Shown here: positions 45,608 through 53,889 of the stretch, piece after piece | Layout: every line of letters begins with the position of its first letter | How positions within the stretch are numbered: position 1 is the first letter of the stretch | Made by a program: the position numbers and the translations under genes | Origin: Myxococcales bacterium | GTDB lineage: Bacteria > Myxococcota > Myxococcia > Myxococcales > JAJYLH01 | Length of the DNA stretch: 64,000 nt | Direction: 5' to 3' | NCBI GenBank assembly: GCA_021787845.1 | Contig: JAJYLH010000017.1 | Coordinates: forward strand, 23,600-87,599 | The notes under the pieces: model-generated | What the model was told of the DNA's origin: nothing | Database searches by the model: none | Seen by the model: the letters and a program-made list of their open reading frames with translations, nothing else

Positions 45608-45725
45608 CCGGTTGACACACCTGCCCGACGTTGGAGCCGGGCACGTCAGCGCCCGGGTTGGCTCGGGACGCCACATCCGACCCGGACATTGACGTCCGGC
45701 TCCAAGTGTGTCAACCGGACAGGCA
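45605..45725. repeat. MITE-like element, most complete copy of the GGTTGAC family
   Basis: Left end TATCCGGTTGACACAC, then TTGGAGCCGGGCACGTCAGC; right end GACGTCCGGCTCCAAGTGTG followed by TCAACCGGACAGGC. Both the outer and inner segments are inverted copies, giving nested terminal repeats over about 120 bp. Confidence 0.8.
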
Positions 45726-45826
45726 TGGCTCCACCCATCCTACAAGTTCGCGGAGAAGACGACCTGTTCTACTGAGCCTCGAAGAGCTCCCGCGGCGCGC
45801 AGATTCTCGACGCGGCGCGCCAACTC

Positions 45827-45905
45827 GTAGGATGGGCAGAGCGCAGCGAAGCCCATCATTGCGGCGCTCGCCGATGGGCTCCGCTCCGCTCCACCCATCC
45901 TACGG
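45827..45905. repeat. GTAGGATGGGT-type dispersed palindromic repeat
   Basis: Left GTAGGATGGGCAGAGCGCAG, right GCTCCGCTCCACCCATCCTA, a 79-bp near-perfect palindrome about 60 bp upstream of the S15 peptidase gene. Confidence 0.85.
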
Positions 45906-45968
45906 TTTGGGTTGCGGGTGTCGGCCCGCGCCAATGCGCGAAGCCGGGAAGCGGTGTAGTCTGCGCCG

Positions 45969-48224
45969 ATGCGTCGACCAGCCTCCCTCATCCTCGCCGC
46001 CGTCTTGAGCCAGCTCGCCTGCGGTCGCGCCGCCCCGACCGATCCCGGAAACGCGAAGTTCAGCTACCGCCCGAGCGTCGAGCAGATCGACGTCTGGAAG
46101 GCGCAACCCGGCGCGCCGCTCCGCCTCGAGGAGCACGGCAAGCTCGTCGCCAGCGCCACCGCCGACCAGGAGGGCAGCTACATCTTCCGCAAGCTCGCGC
46201 CGGGCGACGACTACATCGTCCGCTCCGGCGACCAGTACACCCGCGCCCTCGAGGTGATGTCGGTCCAGAACAGCACTCCACCCGAGTCGTTCTACCAGTC
46301 CCAGAAGCTCCATCCGGGCTTCCAGTACCTCACGATGCGCGACGGCACCAAGCTCTCCGCCTACATCACGCTTCCCGGCGACCCGGCCGACGGCCCCTAC
46401 CCGACGGTGGTCGACTACTCGGGTTACTCGCCCTCGAAACCGGGACAACCGATCGCCGGCTATCAGTCGCTCTGCCCCGAGATTCCGACCCTCTGCAACG
46501 CCCCGAACGACCCGAGCGCGCTCTTCATGTCCTTCATGAGCTATGCGACCATCAGCGTCAACATCCGCGGCACCGGCTGCTCGGGCGGCGCCTACGACTA
46601 CTTCGAGCCGCTCGAGCTCCTCGACGGCTACGACGTCATCCAGATCGCCGCGGCGCAGCCCTGGGTCCTGAACCACAAGGTCGGGATGGTCGGGCTGTCG
46701 TATCCGGGCATCACGCAGCTCTTCGTCGCCGAGACGCGCCCGCCGGGGCTCGCGGCGATCACCCCGCTGTCGGTCATCGGGAACACCGCGACGACGCTGG
46801 AACCGGGCGGCATCCTCAACGACGGCTTCGCGATCGAGTGGCTGACCAACGTGCTCGACAAGGCGGTTCCATACGGACAAGGCTGGGAAAAGAGCCGCGT
46901 CGATGCTGGCGACAAGACCTGCGAGGACAACCAGTATCTGCACTCGCAGAAGGTGGACAACGTCGCCGAGGCCCGGGCGATGCCGTACTACGATCCGAAA
47001 ATCGTCGACCCGCTCAACCCGGAGACGTTCGTGAACAAGATCGACGTGCCGGTGTTCCTCGCCGGCGCCTGGCAGGATGAGCAGACCGGTCCGTACTTCG
47101 CCGACCTCCTCGGGCTGTTCAAGGACGCTCCGGAAGCTCGCTTCTACGCTCACAACGGCGTGCACCCCGACCAGTTCGCGCCCGCGATCTTCTACGAATG
47201 GAAATCCTTTCTCGACCTCTTCGTCGCCAAGCAGGTGCCGACGATTCCGAAAACCATCCGCGGGCTCGCGCCGATGCTCTTCGACCAGGTCTTCTACACG
47301 AACACCCTCACCATGCCGCCCGATCGGTTTACGAACTTCAAGACCTACGCCGACGCGCTCGCCGCGTGGGAAAAGGAACCGCCGCTGCACATCCTCTTCG
47401 AGTCGGGTGCGGGCGATCCGAACACGCCCGGGTCGCCGGTAGCGACTTTCGAGAAGACGTATCCCGCCTGGCCGCCTCCCTCGCAGCAGGCCGAACGTTG
47501 GTATTTCGAGCCGGATGGCTCTCTGGGCGATGCGCAACCGACCGCGACTGGCGCGGCGAGCGAGTTCGTGGTCGATCTCCAGGCGGGCGAGCGCGGAATC
47601 CTCGCGCCGGGGGGGAACGTGTGGGACCTGATGCCGGCTTACGATTGGCGGCAGCCGGCGCCGGGCAGCGCGGTGGTCGCGGTGTCGGCTCCGCTGGCGA
47701 AAGATCTGCTGATGGCGGGCACTGGGAGCGTCGACCTCTGGATTCGATCGAGCGCGACCGAGGCGGACCTCGAGGTCAACCTTTCCGAGGTGCGGCCGGA
47801 CGGCCAGGAGATGTACGTCCAGAGCGGATGGCTTCGCGCCTCGCAGCGCAAGCTCGCCGCCAACGCGACCGAGCTCGACCCGCGGCACACCCACTACCAA
47901 GCCGATGTGCAGCCACTGGTGCCGGGGCAATGGGTAGAGGCGCGCGTGCGCATCGCACCGTTCGCGCACGCCTTCCGAACGGGGTCGCGCATCCGGCTAT
48001 CGGTCGACACGCCGGGCGACAGCCGCGCCGAGTGGAAGTTCGCGCTCGCCAAGGTACCGGCAGGGTCCACCGTCGACGTCGGCGAAGACGGGAGCCACCC
48101 GTCCAGCGTCGCCCTCCCGGTGCTCGAAGGCGAGACCGTGCCGACGCCGCTCCCGCCCTGCTCCCTGCGCGGCCAGCAGTGCCGGGATTACCAAGCCTAC
48201 GACGACGTGCCCGCCCCGCCCTGA
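45969..48224 (+). CDS. CocE/NonD-type X-Pro dipeptidyl-peptidase (S15) lipoprotein
   Basis: A 751-residue alpha/beta hydrolase. The signal peptide has a lipobox, SQLAC. A small beta domain (residues 25-95) precedes the catalytic domain: VNIRGTGCSGGAYDYFEP, the nucleophile elbow GMVGLSYPGITQLFVAE (Ser in GLSYPG), a probable catalytic Asp in VPVFLAGAWQDEQTGP, and a His in FYAHNGVHPDQF. The C-terminal jelly-roll domain, typical of CocE-family esterases and X-Pro peptidases, runs from about residue 510 (VDLWIRSSATEADLEVNLSE). It hydrolyses peptides or esters outside the cytoplasm; substrate unknown. Length fits the family with an added N-terminal domain. Confidence 0.88.
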   Translation: MRRPASLILAAVLSQLACGRAAPTDPGNAKFSYRPSVEQIDVWKAQPGAPLRLEEHGKLVASATADQEGSYIFRKLAPGDDYIVRSGDQYTRALEVMSVQNSTPPESFYQSQKLHPGFQYLTMRDGTKLSAYITLPGDPADGPYPTVVDYSGYSPSKPGQPIAGYQSLCPEIPTLCNAPNDPSALFMSFMSYATISVNIRGTGCSGGAYDYFEPLELLDGYDVIQIAAAQPWVLNHKVGMVGLSYPGITQLFVAETRPPGLAAITPLSVIGNTATTLEPGGILNDGFAIEWLTNVLDKAVPYGQGWEKSRVDAGDKTCEDNQYLHSQKVDNVAEARAMPYYDPKIVDPLNPETFVNKIDVPVFLAGAWQDEQTGPYFADLLGLFKDAPEARFYAHNGVHPDQFAPAIFYEWKSFLDLFVAKQVPTIPKTIRGLAPMLFDQVFYTNTLTMPPDRFTNFKTYADALAAWEKEPPLHILFESGAGDPNTPGSPVATFEKTYPAWPPPSQQAERWYFEPDGSLGDAQPTATGAASEFVVDLQAGERGILAPGGNVWDLMPAYDWRQPAPGSAVVAVSAPLAKDLLMAGTGSVDLWIRSSATEADLEVNLSEVRPDGQEMYVQSGWLRASQRKLAANATELDPRHTHYQADVQPLVPGQWVEARVRIAPFAHAFRTGSRIRLSVDTPGDSRAEWKFALAKVPAGSTVDVGEDGSHPSSVALPVLEGETVPTPLPPCSLRGQQCRDYQAYDDVPAPP

Positions 48225-48244
48225 GCGACGAAGCAGGTTCCCGG

Positions 48245-48320
48245 ACCCCGCCGAAGGAATTCCGGAGGTCGCCGAAGGACGGCGGAGGAGGCGAAGTGGA
48301 CGGCGGAGGACCTGAGATGC
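48245..48320. repeat. Relic of the 21-bp minisatellite family
   Basis: GCGGAGGAGGCGAAGTGGAC and GCGGAGGACCTGAGATGC resemble units 1-4 of the array at 16,559-17,125. Here there are only about three degenerate units, downstream of the S15 gene. Confidence 0.6.
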
Positions 48321-48370
48321 GGAACGATCTCCCGACCTCGCCGCAGGCGGGCCACTCCCGGCGGGAGGCT

Positions 48371-49825
48371 TCATCGGGCGGTCGGTGCGCCGCGAGCTCG
48401 TCGCCAGAGGCGGTCGAACGACCCGATGACGACGAGAGCGAGCCCCAGATGGAGCGTCAGGTTGCCGATCCAGCAGTGACGCGCCATCTCCGACAGCTCC
48501 CAGACGTCGCCATGGAAGCCGAGGACCGCGTTGGAGAACCCGCTCAGCACTAGGGCCGCGCCTGCGGCAACGAGGCGCCAGCCCTCTCCTCGGCCAAAGA
48601 CGGAAAGCAATATCAGCAGCCCGGCCAGGACGAGCATCTTCGCCGTCGACAGCCAGTCGAACCAGACGGCGAACGGCGCGAGCTGCCGGCGACCATCGTA
48701 GTCCAACCCGCGAGCGCGTTCGCCGGCCCACTGCTCGAACATCACGTCCCAGCTCGCGACCACGTTGTGTAATACGTAGCTCGGATGCCCGAGCAGCCAG
48801 CGGGCGTAGACCATCCGGGCGCCGCCCGCGAGAAAGCCCGGGATGCCGGTGAGCACCGCGTGTCGCATCGAGGCGAAGTCGCCGAGGACGAAGTGCCGGT
48901 CGTCGACGATGCCGCGCAAGGAGTCGTGAGGTCCGAGCAGGCGGTATCTCTCGGGCGCGGAGGGCGCGGGCATCCCATGGGAGACGAAGTAGGCGAGGGC
49001 GCCGGGTCGTTGAAACACGACGCCGGCCACGATGTCGGCCATGTCGACGGCGTTGCGCTGGCGCGAGGCACGAACCACGAGGGCGAAGGAGACGAGAACC
49101 GCGAGGCACATCGTCAACGCCTGGCGCCAGGAGATGCGACGCTCGAACAGAGACGGCAAGAGCAAGGGAAGCGAGGCGACCAGGAGGAAGGCGTTGGCAT
49201 CGCGCGCCGCCGCGGTGGCGACGGTGAGCGCCAGGTAGAGCGGCGCTTCCAACGGCCAGCGCGGGCCCACGAGGCGCAGCCGCGTTCGGCGCAGGAGGTC
49301 GTAGCGGAGCGTGGCCGCAATCCAGACGAGCACCAGCGACCAGGCGAGGGAGTCGGAGACGATAACACCATCGTACCAGAAGTATCCGCGCGAGAACATG
49401 CCGACGGCGAGGAGCAGGAACACGACGCGCCGGGCGGCGCGTGACGGCAGCAGGCTGCTGGCCGCGGCGGCCAGGAGGGTCCAGGCGGCAAACGAGACGA
49501 GCGTCTGGAAGAAGGCGATGCGATCGAACGCCGCGGGCGGTGCGCCAAAGAACGAGAAGACGAGCGGCACGGTCATGTAGCGCCGGTAGGTGGTCGCGAA
49601 GATGTGCCAGAAATTCGCTTCCCATGGCCGGTGCCAAAGCAGGACGATGTACGAGCCGCAATCGTCGGGGCAAGCAGGATGCCAGTCGTGTACGGCGAGG
49701 TACAGCGACCAGAGCGCGAGCCCGGTCAGGAGATAGAAGGCAGCGGCTGAACGAAAGCGGCCAGCGGGGCGCGGATCGGACGCGCGAGCTGGCTCGGCCG
49801 AGGTCCTCACGGAGCCCTTGAGCAC
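48371..49825 (-). CDS. Polytopic membrane protein of unknown function
   Basis: A 484-residue inner-membrane protein with about ten to twelve hydrophobic segments starting near residue 30 (AAFYLLTGLALWSLYLAV). A periplasmic loop after the first helix carries HDWHPACPDDCGSYI, with Asp-Asp reminiscent of GT-C glycosyltransferases, but no clear family motif is seen. A large soluble loop follows the middle helices (about 250-370). It might be a glycosyltransferase or a transporter-like protein; I do not assign a function. Monocistronic, converging with the S15 peptidase gene. Confidence 0.65.
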   Translation of the reverse strand: MLKGSVRTSAEPARASDPRPAGRFRSAAAFYLLTGLALWSLYLAVHDWHPACPDDCGSYIVLLWHRPWEANFWHIFATTYRRYMTVPLVFSFFGAPPAAFDRIAFFQTLVSFAAWTLLAAAASSLLPSRAARRVVFLLLAVGMFSRGYFWYDGVIVSDSLAWSLVLVWIAATLRYDLLRRTRLRLVGPRWPLEAPLYLALTVATAAARDANAFLLVASLPLLLPSLFERRISWRQALTMCLAVLVSFALVVRASRQRNAVDMADIVAGVVFQRPGALAYFVSHGMPAPSAPERYRLLGPHDSLRGIVDDRHFVLGDFASMRHAVLTGIPGFLAGGARMVYARWLLGHPSYVLHNVVASWDVMFEQWAGERARGLDYDGRRQLAPFAVWFDWLSTAKMLVLAGLLILLSVFGRGEGWRLVAAGAALVLSGFSNAVLGFHGDVWELSEMARHCWIGNLTLHLGLALVVIGSFDRLWRRARGAPTAR

Positions 49826-49834
49826 CCGAGACTA

Positions 49835-49910
49835 CTCTCGTGGCATGGGTGTCGCCGCCTGGGTTGCCGCGACCCGGCTCTCACAAGCGAGGACGCCTGT
49901 GCCACGAGAG
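49835..49910. repeat. TGGCACGGGC-type dispersed repeat
   Basis: CTCTCGTGGCATGGGTGTCG on the left and AGGACGCCTGTGCCACGAGA on the right, an inverted pair spanning about 76 bp. Confidence 0.7.
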
Positions 49911-49964
49911 AACGGGAGCCGGGCACCAACCCGAACGAACGCGATAGCCCTTCGCGCGCGCGCC

Positions 49965-51293
49965 TCACAGGAGCCCGACGGTTGGCCGGGGCGAGGTCTG
50001 GGCGAGCAACGCCTGGCTTCGCTGGAGCCGCTCCTCCGCGAGCGCGTGAACGGCCCGGGCGACGGCGGGATTGGCCATGAAGTGCTCTTGGAAGGAGTCC
50101 CGATCGAGCACCAGGAGCAGACATTCGCCCTCGGTCCAGACGTTGGCGGTGGCCGCGGGCAGCCGCGACAGGGAAATCTCTCCGAAGATCGCGCCCTCGG
50201 TCAGGTCCGGCAGCCGCGATTGACCGCCCGCTTCGTCTCGCTGGGATACCGAGCACCGTCCGCGCAGCAGAACGAACAAGGCGCGGCCCGGCTCGCCTTC
50301 GCGGATGAGCGTGGTCTGGGCCGGCTGGGTCTCGAGGGCGAGCACGTCGGCCAGGGTCCGCATCTCGGCGGCGGTGAAGCTCGCGAACAACCGGTTCGAG
50401 CGCAGGAAGTTGGCGATCAGCCGCTGCTTGTAGAAGCGGGTGACGATGCCCTGGAGGTCGGGGAAGCGCACGAAGAGCGCGCCCAGGTTCGCGCGGGTCA
50501 CCTCGAGCAGCGAGCAATCGGTATCCGCCACCACGCTCGCGAGCCGCGGCACCGCGGTCATCAGTCCGATCTCCCCGAAGAAGCTCCCGGCGACGATGCC
50601 GTCGACCATCTTCTCCGCGGGCGTGCGCCAGGCGCGAACGACCTTCGCGGTGCCGTCGCAGAGGACGAACATCGACTCGGCGGGGTCGCCCTCGCGCACG
50701 ATGGCCTCGCCCGCCTTCGCCGTGTAGGCCTGCACCATGTCCAAGAGGGCCAGGAAGACCTCGCGGGGCAGGTCCGAGAAGAGCGGGATTTCCGGAAGGG
50801 CAGTCAGATCGATGTCCACCTCGCCCAGCTCCTCCTCCTCGGCCGGCGACGATTTCGGCGCCGGTTGCGATTCGCGCAGGGCGTAGCTCAGGTCGAGCGC
50901 GCCGGCGAGCGCGGCCGGGACCTGCGCCGTCCAGTGGCCGCTCTGGGTCCTCTTCGAGTAGAGCGCCGCGAGGAACTCCTGCGTCTGGGTGTGCTTCGGG
51001 TCGAGTTGGAGGATCACCTTGCACAGCGCGATGGCGTGGGTCAGCTTCCCGTCGACCGCGAACCGCGCGACGAGCCCCTGGTAGGCGTGGATGGCGTCGC
51101 GAGGGCGCCCGAGGCGGGCGAAGAGATCCGCGACCTTGCGCCGGAGGCTCAGGTCGCCCGGCTCGTCGGCGAGCGCCGCCTGATACTCGTTGAGCGCGGC
51201 TTGCGTCTGCCCTTGCGCGAGCAGAACGGCTCCGCGATCCTTGTGCTCTCGCGCGGTCAGCGGCTGCGGCTCAGGCTTCGTCCTCTCCAGCAT
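49965..51293 (-). CDS. TPR protein with two cyclic-nucleotide-binding domains
   Basis: A 442-residue soluble protein. Two or three TPR motifs occupy residues 10-110 (KDRGAVLLAQGQTQAALNEY). After an acidic linker come two cNMP-binding beta barrels: residues about 170-290 (LFSDLPREVFLALLDMV, FFGEIGLMTAVPRLASV) and about 300-420 (LFASFTAAEMRTLADVL, IFGEISLSRLPAATANV). The phosphate-binding cassettes keep FGE-I-x-L but vary the Arg, so ligand binding is uncertain; they could be docking domains. No DNA-binding domain. A gene for a cyclase-containing protein lies about 640 bp away on the other strand, so a cAMP link is possible. ATG 51293 has GGAGGA upstream. Confidence 0.82.
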   Translation of the reverse strand: MLERTKPEPQPLTAREHKDRGAVLLAQGQTQAALNEYQAALADEPGDLSLRRKVADLFARLGRPRDAIHAYQGLVARFAVDGKLTHAIALCKVILQLDPKHTQTQEFLAALYSKRTQSGHWTAQVPAALAGALDLSYALRESQPAPKSSPAEEEELGEVDIDLTALPEIPLFSDLPREVFLALLDMVQAYTAKAGEAIVREGDPAESMFVLCDGTAKVVRAWRTPAEKMVDGIVAGSFFGEIGLMTAVPRLASVVADTDCSLLEVTRANLGALFVRFPDLQGIVTRFYKQRLIANFLRSNRLFASFTAAEMRTLADVLALETQPAQTTLIREGEPGRALFVLLRGRCSVSQRDEAGGQSRLPDLTEGAIFGEISLSRLPAATANVWTEGECLLLVLDRDSFQEHFMANPAVARAVHALAEERLQRSQALLAQTSPRPTVGLL

Positions 51294-51383
51294 CGGCGTC
51301 TTCCTCCGGGCAGGCCCAGTAGCACGGTCCACGGCAGTTGAAAAGGGGGGCAGGCTCGGATCGAGTCGATGCCGTCTCCCATT

Positions 51384-51486
51384 CTCTTGTGGCACGGGCG
51401 TCCCTGCCCGTGAAAGCCCAGCCGAACCCGCTGGCTTGGTAGGTCACCAAGCCTCCACGGGCGAGGATGCCCGTGCCACGAGAGAA
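51384..51486. repeat. TGGCACGGGC-type dispersed repeat
   Basis: CTCTTGTGGCACGGGCGTCC on the left and GGATGCCCGTGCCACGAGAG on the right, the best-preserved inverted pair of this family, about 103 bp, upstream of the response-regulator operon. Confidence 0.8.
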
Positions 51487-51564
51487 GAACCCACGTTCCG
51501 GGGGCCACTTGCGCTCACCGGGCGAGCTGCTATTGTCGCGCGCCCAGCAGGGAGGCAGGCGCCG

Positions 51565-51939
51565 ATGGCAAAGATACTCCTCGTCGAAGACAACGAGATG
51601 AACCGCGACATGCTCTCGCGCCGGCTCCAACGACGCGGGTTCGAGGTCCGGCTGGCGGTCGACGGCGCGCAAGGCGTGGAGCTGGCCCGCGCGGAAGTGT
51701 TCGACGCGATTCTCATGGACATGAGCTTGCCGGTGCTCAACGGCTGGGACGCGACACGGGCGCTCAAGAGCGACCCGGCGACCAAGGCGGTGCCGATCAT
51801 CGCGCTCACCGCGCACGCGATGAGCGGCGACCGCGAGAAGGCGCTCGAAGCCGGAGCCGACGACTACGACACCAAGCCCATCGAGCTGCCGCGGCTGCTC
51901 GACAAGCTGCAAGCGCTCATCGCGAAGAAGCTGGCATGA
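51565..51939 (+). CDS. Single-domain response regulator
   Basis: A 124-residue receiver without output domain, of the DivK/CheY type. Acidic pocket in LLVEDNEMNRDML, phospho-acceptor Asp in DAILMDMSLPVLNGWDAT, the Thr switch in IIALTAHAMSGD, and a Lys in YDTKPIEL. It is first in a signalling set: its TGA overlaps the ATG of the cyclase gene (ATGA), so translation is coupled. GGAGG stands about 9 bp before the ATG at 51565. It probably relays phosphate between the downstream kinase and the cyclase. Confidence 0.93.
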   Translation: MAKILLVEDNEMNRDMLSRRLQRRGFEVRLAVDGAQGVELARAEVFDAILMDMSLPVLNGWDATRALKSDPATKAVPIIALTAHAMSGDREKALEAGADDYDTKPIELPRLLDKLQALIAKKLA

Positions 51940-53723
51940 GCGGAACGATGGCTTCCGGCGCCGGCCCTGTCCATCCGATCGACCCGCAGGTGCGCCACGA
52001 CCTGCGCACGGGCGTCAACCAGGTCCTCGGATACGCCGAGCTGCTCGAAGAGGAGTGCGCCGACGCCGGTTTCACCCAAGCGCAGCCCACGCTGGAGAAG
52101 ATCGTCCGCGCCGCACGAGAGCAACTGGAGCGCATCAACCGGCTCGGCGCGGGAACGGGCAGCGCGGCGGCCGGCACAGGTGCCCTCCCTGACAAGACCG
52201 ATCGGACCGATCGGTCCGATCGGTCCGATCGGACGTGTGGAGTTTCCCCGGATGCCCAGCCGGCCCGCGCGACCTCGCCGCACCCCACGGAGCATGCCGT
52301 CCTGGTGGTCGACGACAACGAGCTGAACCGCGACATGCTCTCGCGCCGGTTGCGCGCGCGCGGCTACAAGGTCGAGGTCGCGCCCGACGGGCCCCAGGCG
52401 CTCGCCATGGTGGCCGCGCAGCCCGTCGACCTTCTCCTCCTCGACGTGATGATGCCCGGGATGAGCGGCCTCGAGGTGCTCAGCCGCGTCCGAGCCCAGC
52501 GTTCGTCGTCCGACCTGCCGGTGATCATGGTGACCGCCAAGGACGCGAGCGAGGACGTCATCGAAGCGCTCGAAAAAGGCGCCAACGACTACGTCACGAA
52601 GCCGCTCGACTTCCCCGTGGTGCTCGCCCGGGTGCGCACACAGCTCGCCCTCAAGGCCCAGGCCGACGAGATACGCCTGCTCGCGAACGACCTCGACCTG
52701 CGCAACCGCTTCATCCGCCAGACTTTCGGACGCTTCCTCTCCGACGAGGTGGTTCGCTCGCTCCTCGAGTCACCGGAAGGGCTCAAGCTCGGCGGCGAGA
52801 GTCGGAAGGTGACCATCCTGATGAGCGACCTGAGGGGGTTCACCGCGCTGTGCGAACGGTTCTCGCCGGCGCAGGTGGTGCAGGTCCTCAACCGGCATCT
52901 CGGCGCGATGGCGGAGCTCATCCTCGCGCACCAGGGGACCATCGACGAGTTCATCGGCGACGCCATCCTCGCGATTTTCGGGGCGCCGATCCCGCGCGAG
53001 GACGACGCGCGCCGGGCGCTCGCCTGCGCCGCCTCGATGCAGCGGGCGATGGCGGAGGTCAACCGGCTCAACGCCGAGGAAGGGTTGCCGCGGCTCGAGA
53101 TGGGCATCGCCGTCCACACGGGCGAGGTGGTGGTCGGCAACATCGGCTCCGAGAAGCGGATGAAATACGGCATCGTCGGGCCGCCGGTGAACCTGACCGG
53201 GCGGCTCGAGTCGTGTACGGTCGGCGGGCAGGTGCTCGTGAGCGAGGCGACGGCCAAGGCGGTGGGGGATCAAGCGGTCTGGGGCGAGCGCATCGAGTTC
53301 CAAGCGAAAGGCGTGCGGGAGCCGGTCGTCGCCTTCGACCTGCGGGGGCTCGCCGGCGAGCCGCTCCTGCCGCGCGCGCATCAGAACCTGGAGCTCGTGG
53401 TGCTCCGCCGGGCGCTGCAGGTGCGAGTCGTCATCCTCGATGGCAAGAAGCTGAGCAGCCGGAGCTTCACCGCAGAGCTGACCGCGCTCGCGCCGGGGGT
53501 CGCGCGGCTGCAGAGCGCGTCTACGCTCCGGATGCCGACCGATCTGTGCCTGAGCTTCGACGGCGAGAGCGACTCGGAGCAGGCGTACGCCAAGGTCATC
53601 GACGGCGGGACGGCGGAGGGCTACCTCTTGCAATTCACCGCGCTTCCCGAAGAGCTTGCCCGGCGGCTCGAAGAGGCCAAAGTCGGCGCGACGCAAGCGG
53701 CAGCGGGCGACCGGCATGGCTGA
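51936..53723 (+). CDS. DHp-receiver-class III adenylate/guanylate cyclase fusion
   Basis: A 595-residue protein. Residues 20-75 form a histidine-kinase-like dimerisation/phospho-acceptor helix pair (VRHDLRTGVNQVLGYAELLE) with no ATPase domain after it. A linker contains a GATC repeat array read in frame as a D-R-T/S run (about residues 88-100). The receiver (about 122-240) has VVDDNELNRDML and LLLLDVMMPGMSG. The class III cyclase (about 285-460) has metal Asp residues in LMSDLRGFTALCE and FIGDAILAIF, and VNLTGRLES with Asn/Arg; the usual Asp in the IGD motif is replaced (GIVGPPVN). The C-terminal about 110 residues may be PilZ-like (RRALQVR). Probably makes cAMP in response to phosphorelay. 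Confidence 0.88.
   Translation: MSGTMASGAGPVHPIDPQVRHDLRTGVNQVLGYAELLEEECADAGFTQAQPTLEKIVRAAREQLERINRLGAGTGSAAAGTGALPDKTDRTDRSDRSDRTCGVSPDAQPARATSPHPTEHAVLVVDDNELNRDMLSRRLRARGYKVEVAPDGPQALAMVAAQPVDLLLLDVMMPGMSGLEVLSRVRAQRSSSDLPVIMVTAKDASEDVIEALEKGANDYVTKPLDFPVVLARVRTQLALKAQADEIRLLANDLDLRNRFIRQTFGRFLSDEVVRSLLESPEGLKLGGESRKVTILMSDLRGFTALCERFSPAQVVQVLNRHLGAMAELILAHQGTIDEFIGDAILAIFGAPIPREDDARRALACAASMQRAMAEVNRLNAEEGLPRLEMGIAVHTGEVVVGNIGSEKRMKYGIVGPPVNLTGRLESCTVGGQVLVSEATAKAVGDQAVWGERIEFQAKGVREPVVAFDLRGLAGEPLLPRAHQNLELVVLRRALQVRVVILDGKKLSSRSFTAELTALAPGVARLQSASTLRMPTDLCLSFDGESDSEQAYAKVIDGGTAEGYLLQFTALPEELARRLEEAKVGATQAAAGDRHG
52196..52235. repeat. GATC-phased 9-bp repeat array, copy 10 (inside a coding sequence)
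   Basis: Four GATC tetranucleotides at 9-bp spacing with linkers GGACC, GGTCC, GGTCC, read in frame as [13 protein letters not shown] in the cyclase linker. The 9-bp period preserves the reading frame. Confidence 0.92.
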
Positions 53724-53810
53724 TGTCTCGCCCTCGCCCGTTGCCAAGCACCGTCAACCTCTGCCGCGCGGAGGCGAGGGACTGGCTCTGAAACGAAGGC
53801 ACTCGGAAGA

Positions 53811-53867
53811 ATCGGACCGATAGGACCGATCGGTCTGATCGGTCTGATCGGTCTGATCGGTCCGATG
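53811..53867. repeat. GATC-phased 9-bp repeat array, copy 11
   Basis: Six units at 9-bp spacing, one mutated (GATAGGACC instead of GATCGGACC); linkers GGACC and GGTCT repeated. It ends about 23 bp before the hybrid kinase start, inside the predicted operon. Confidence 0.88.
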
Positions 53868-53889
53868 CGCGCTGCCGGCGGGAGCGAGG

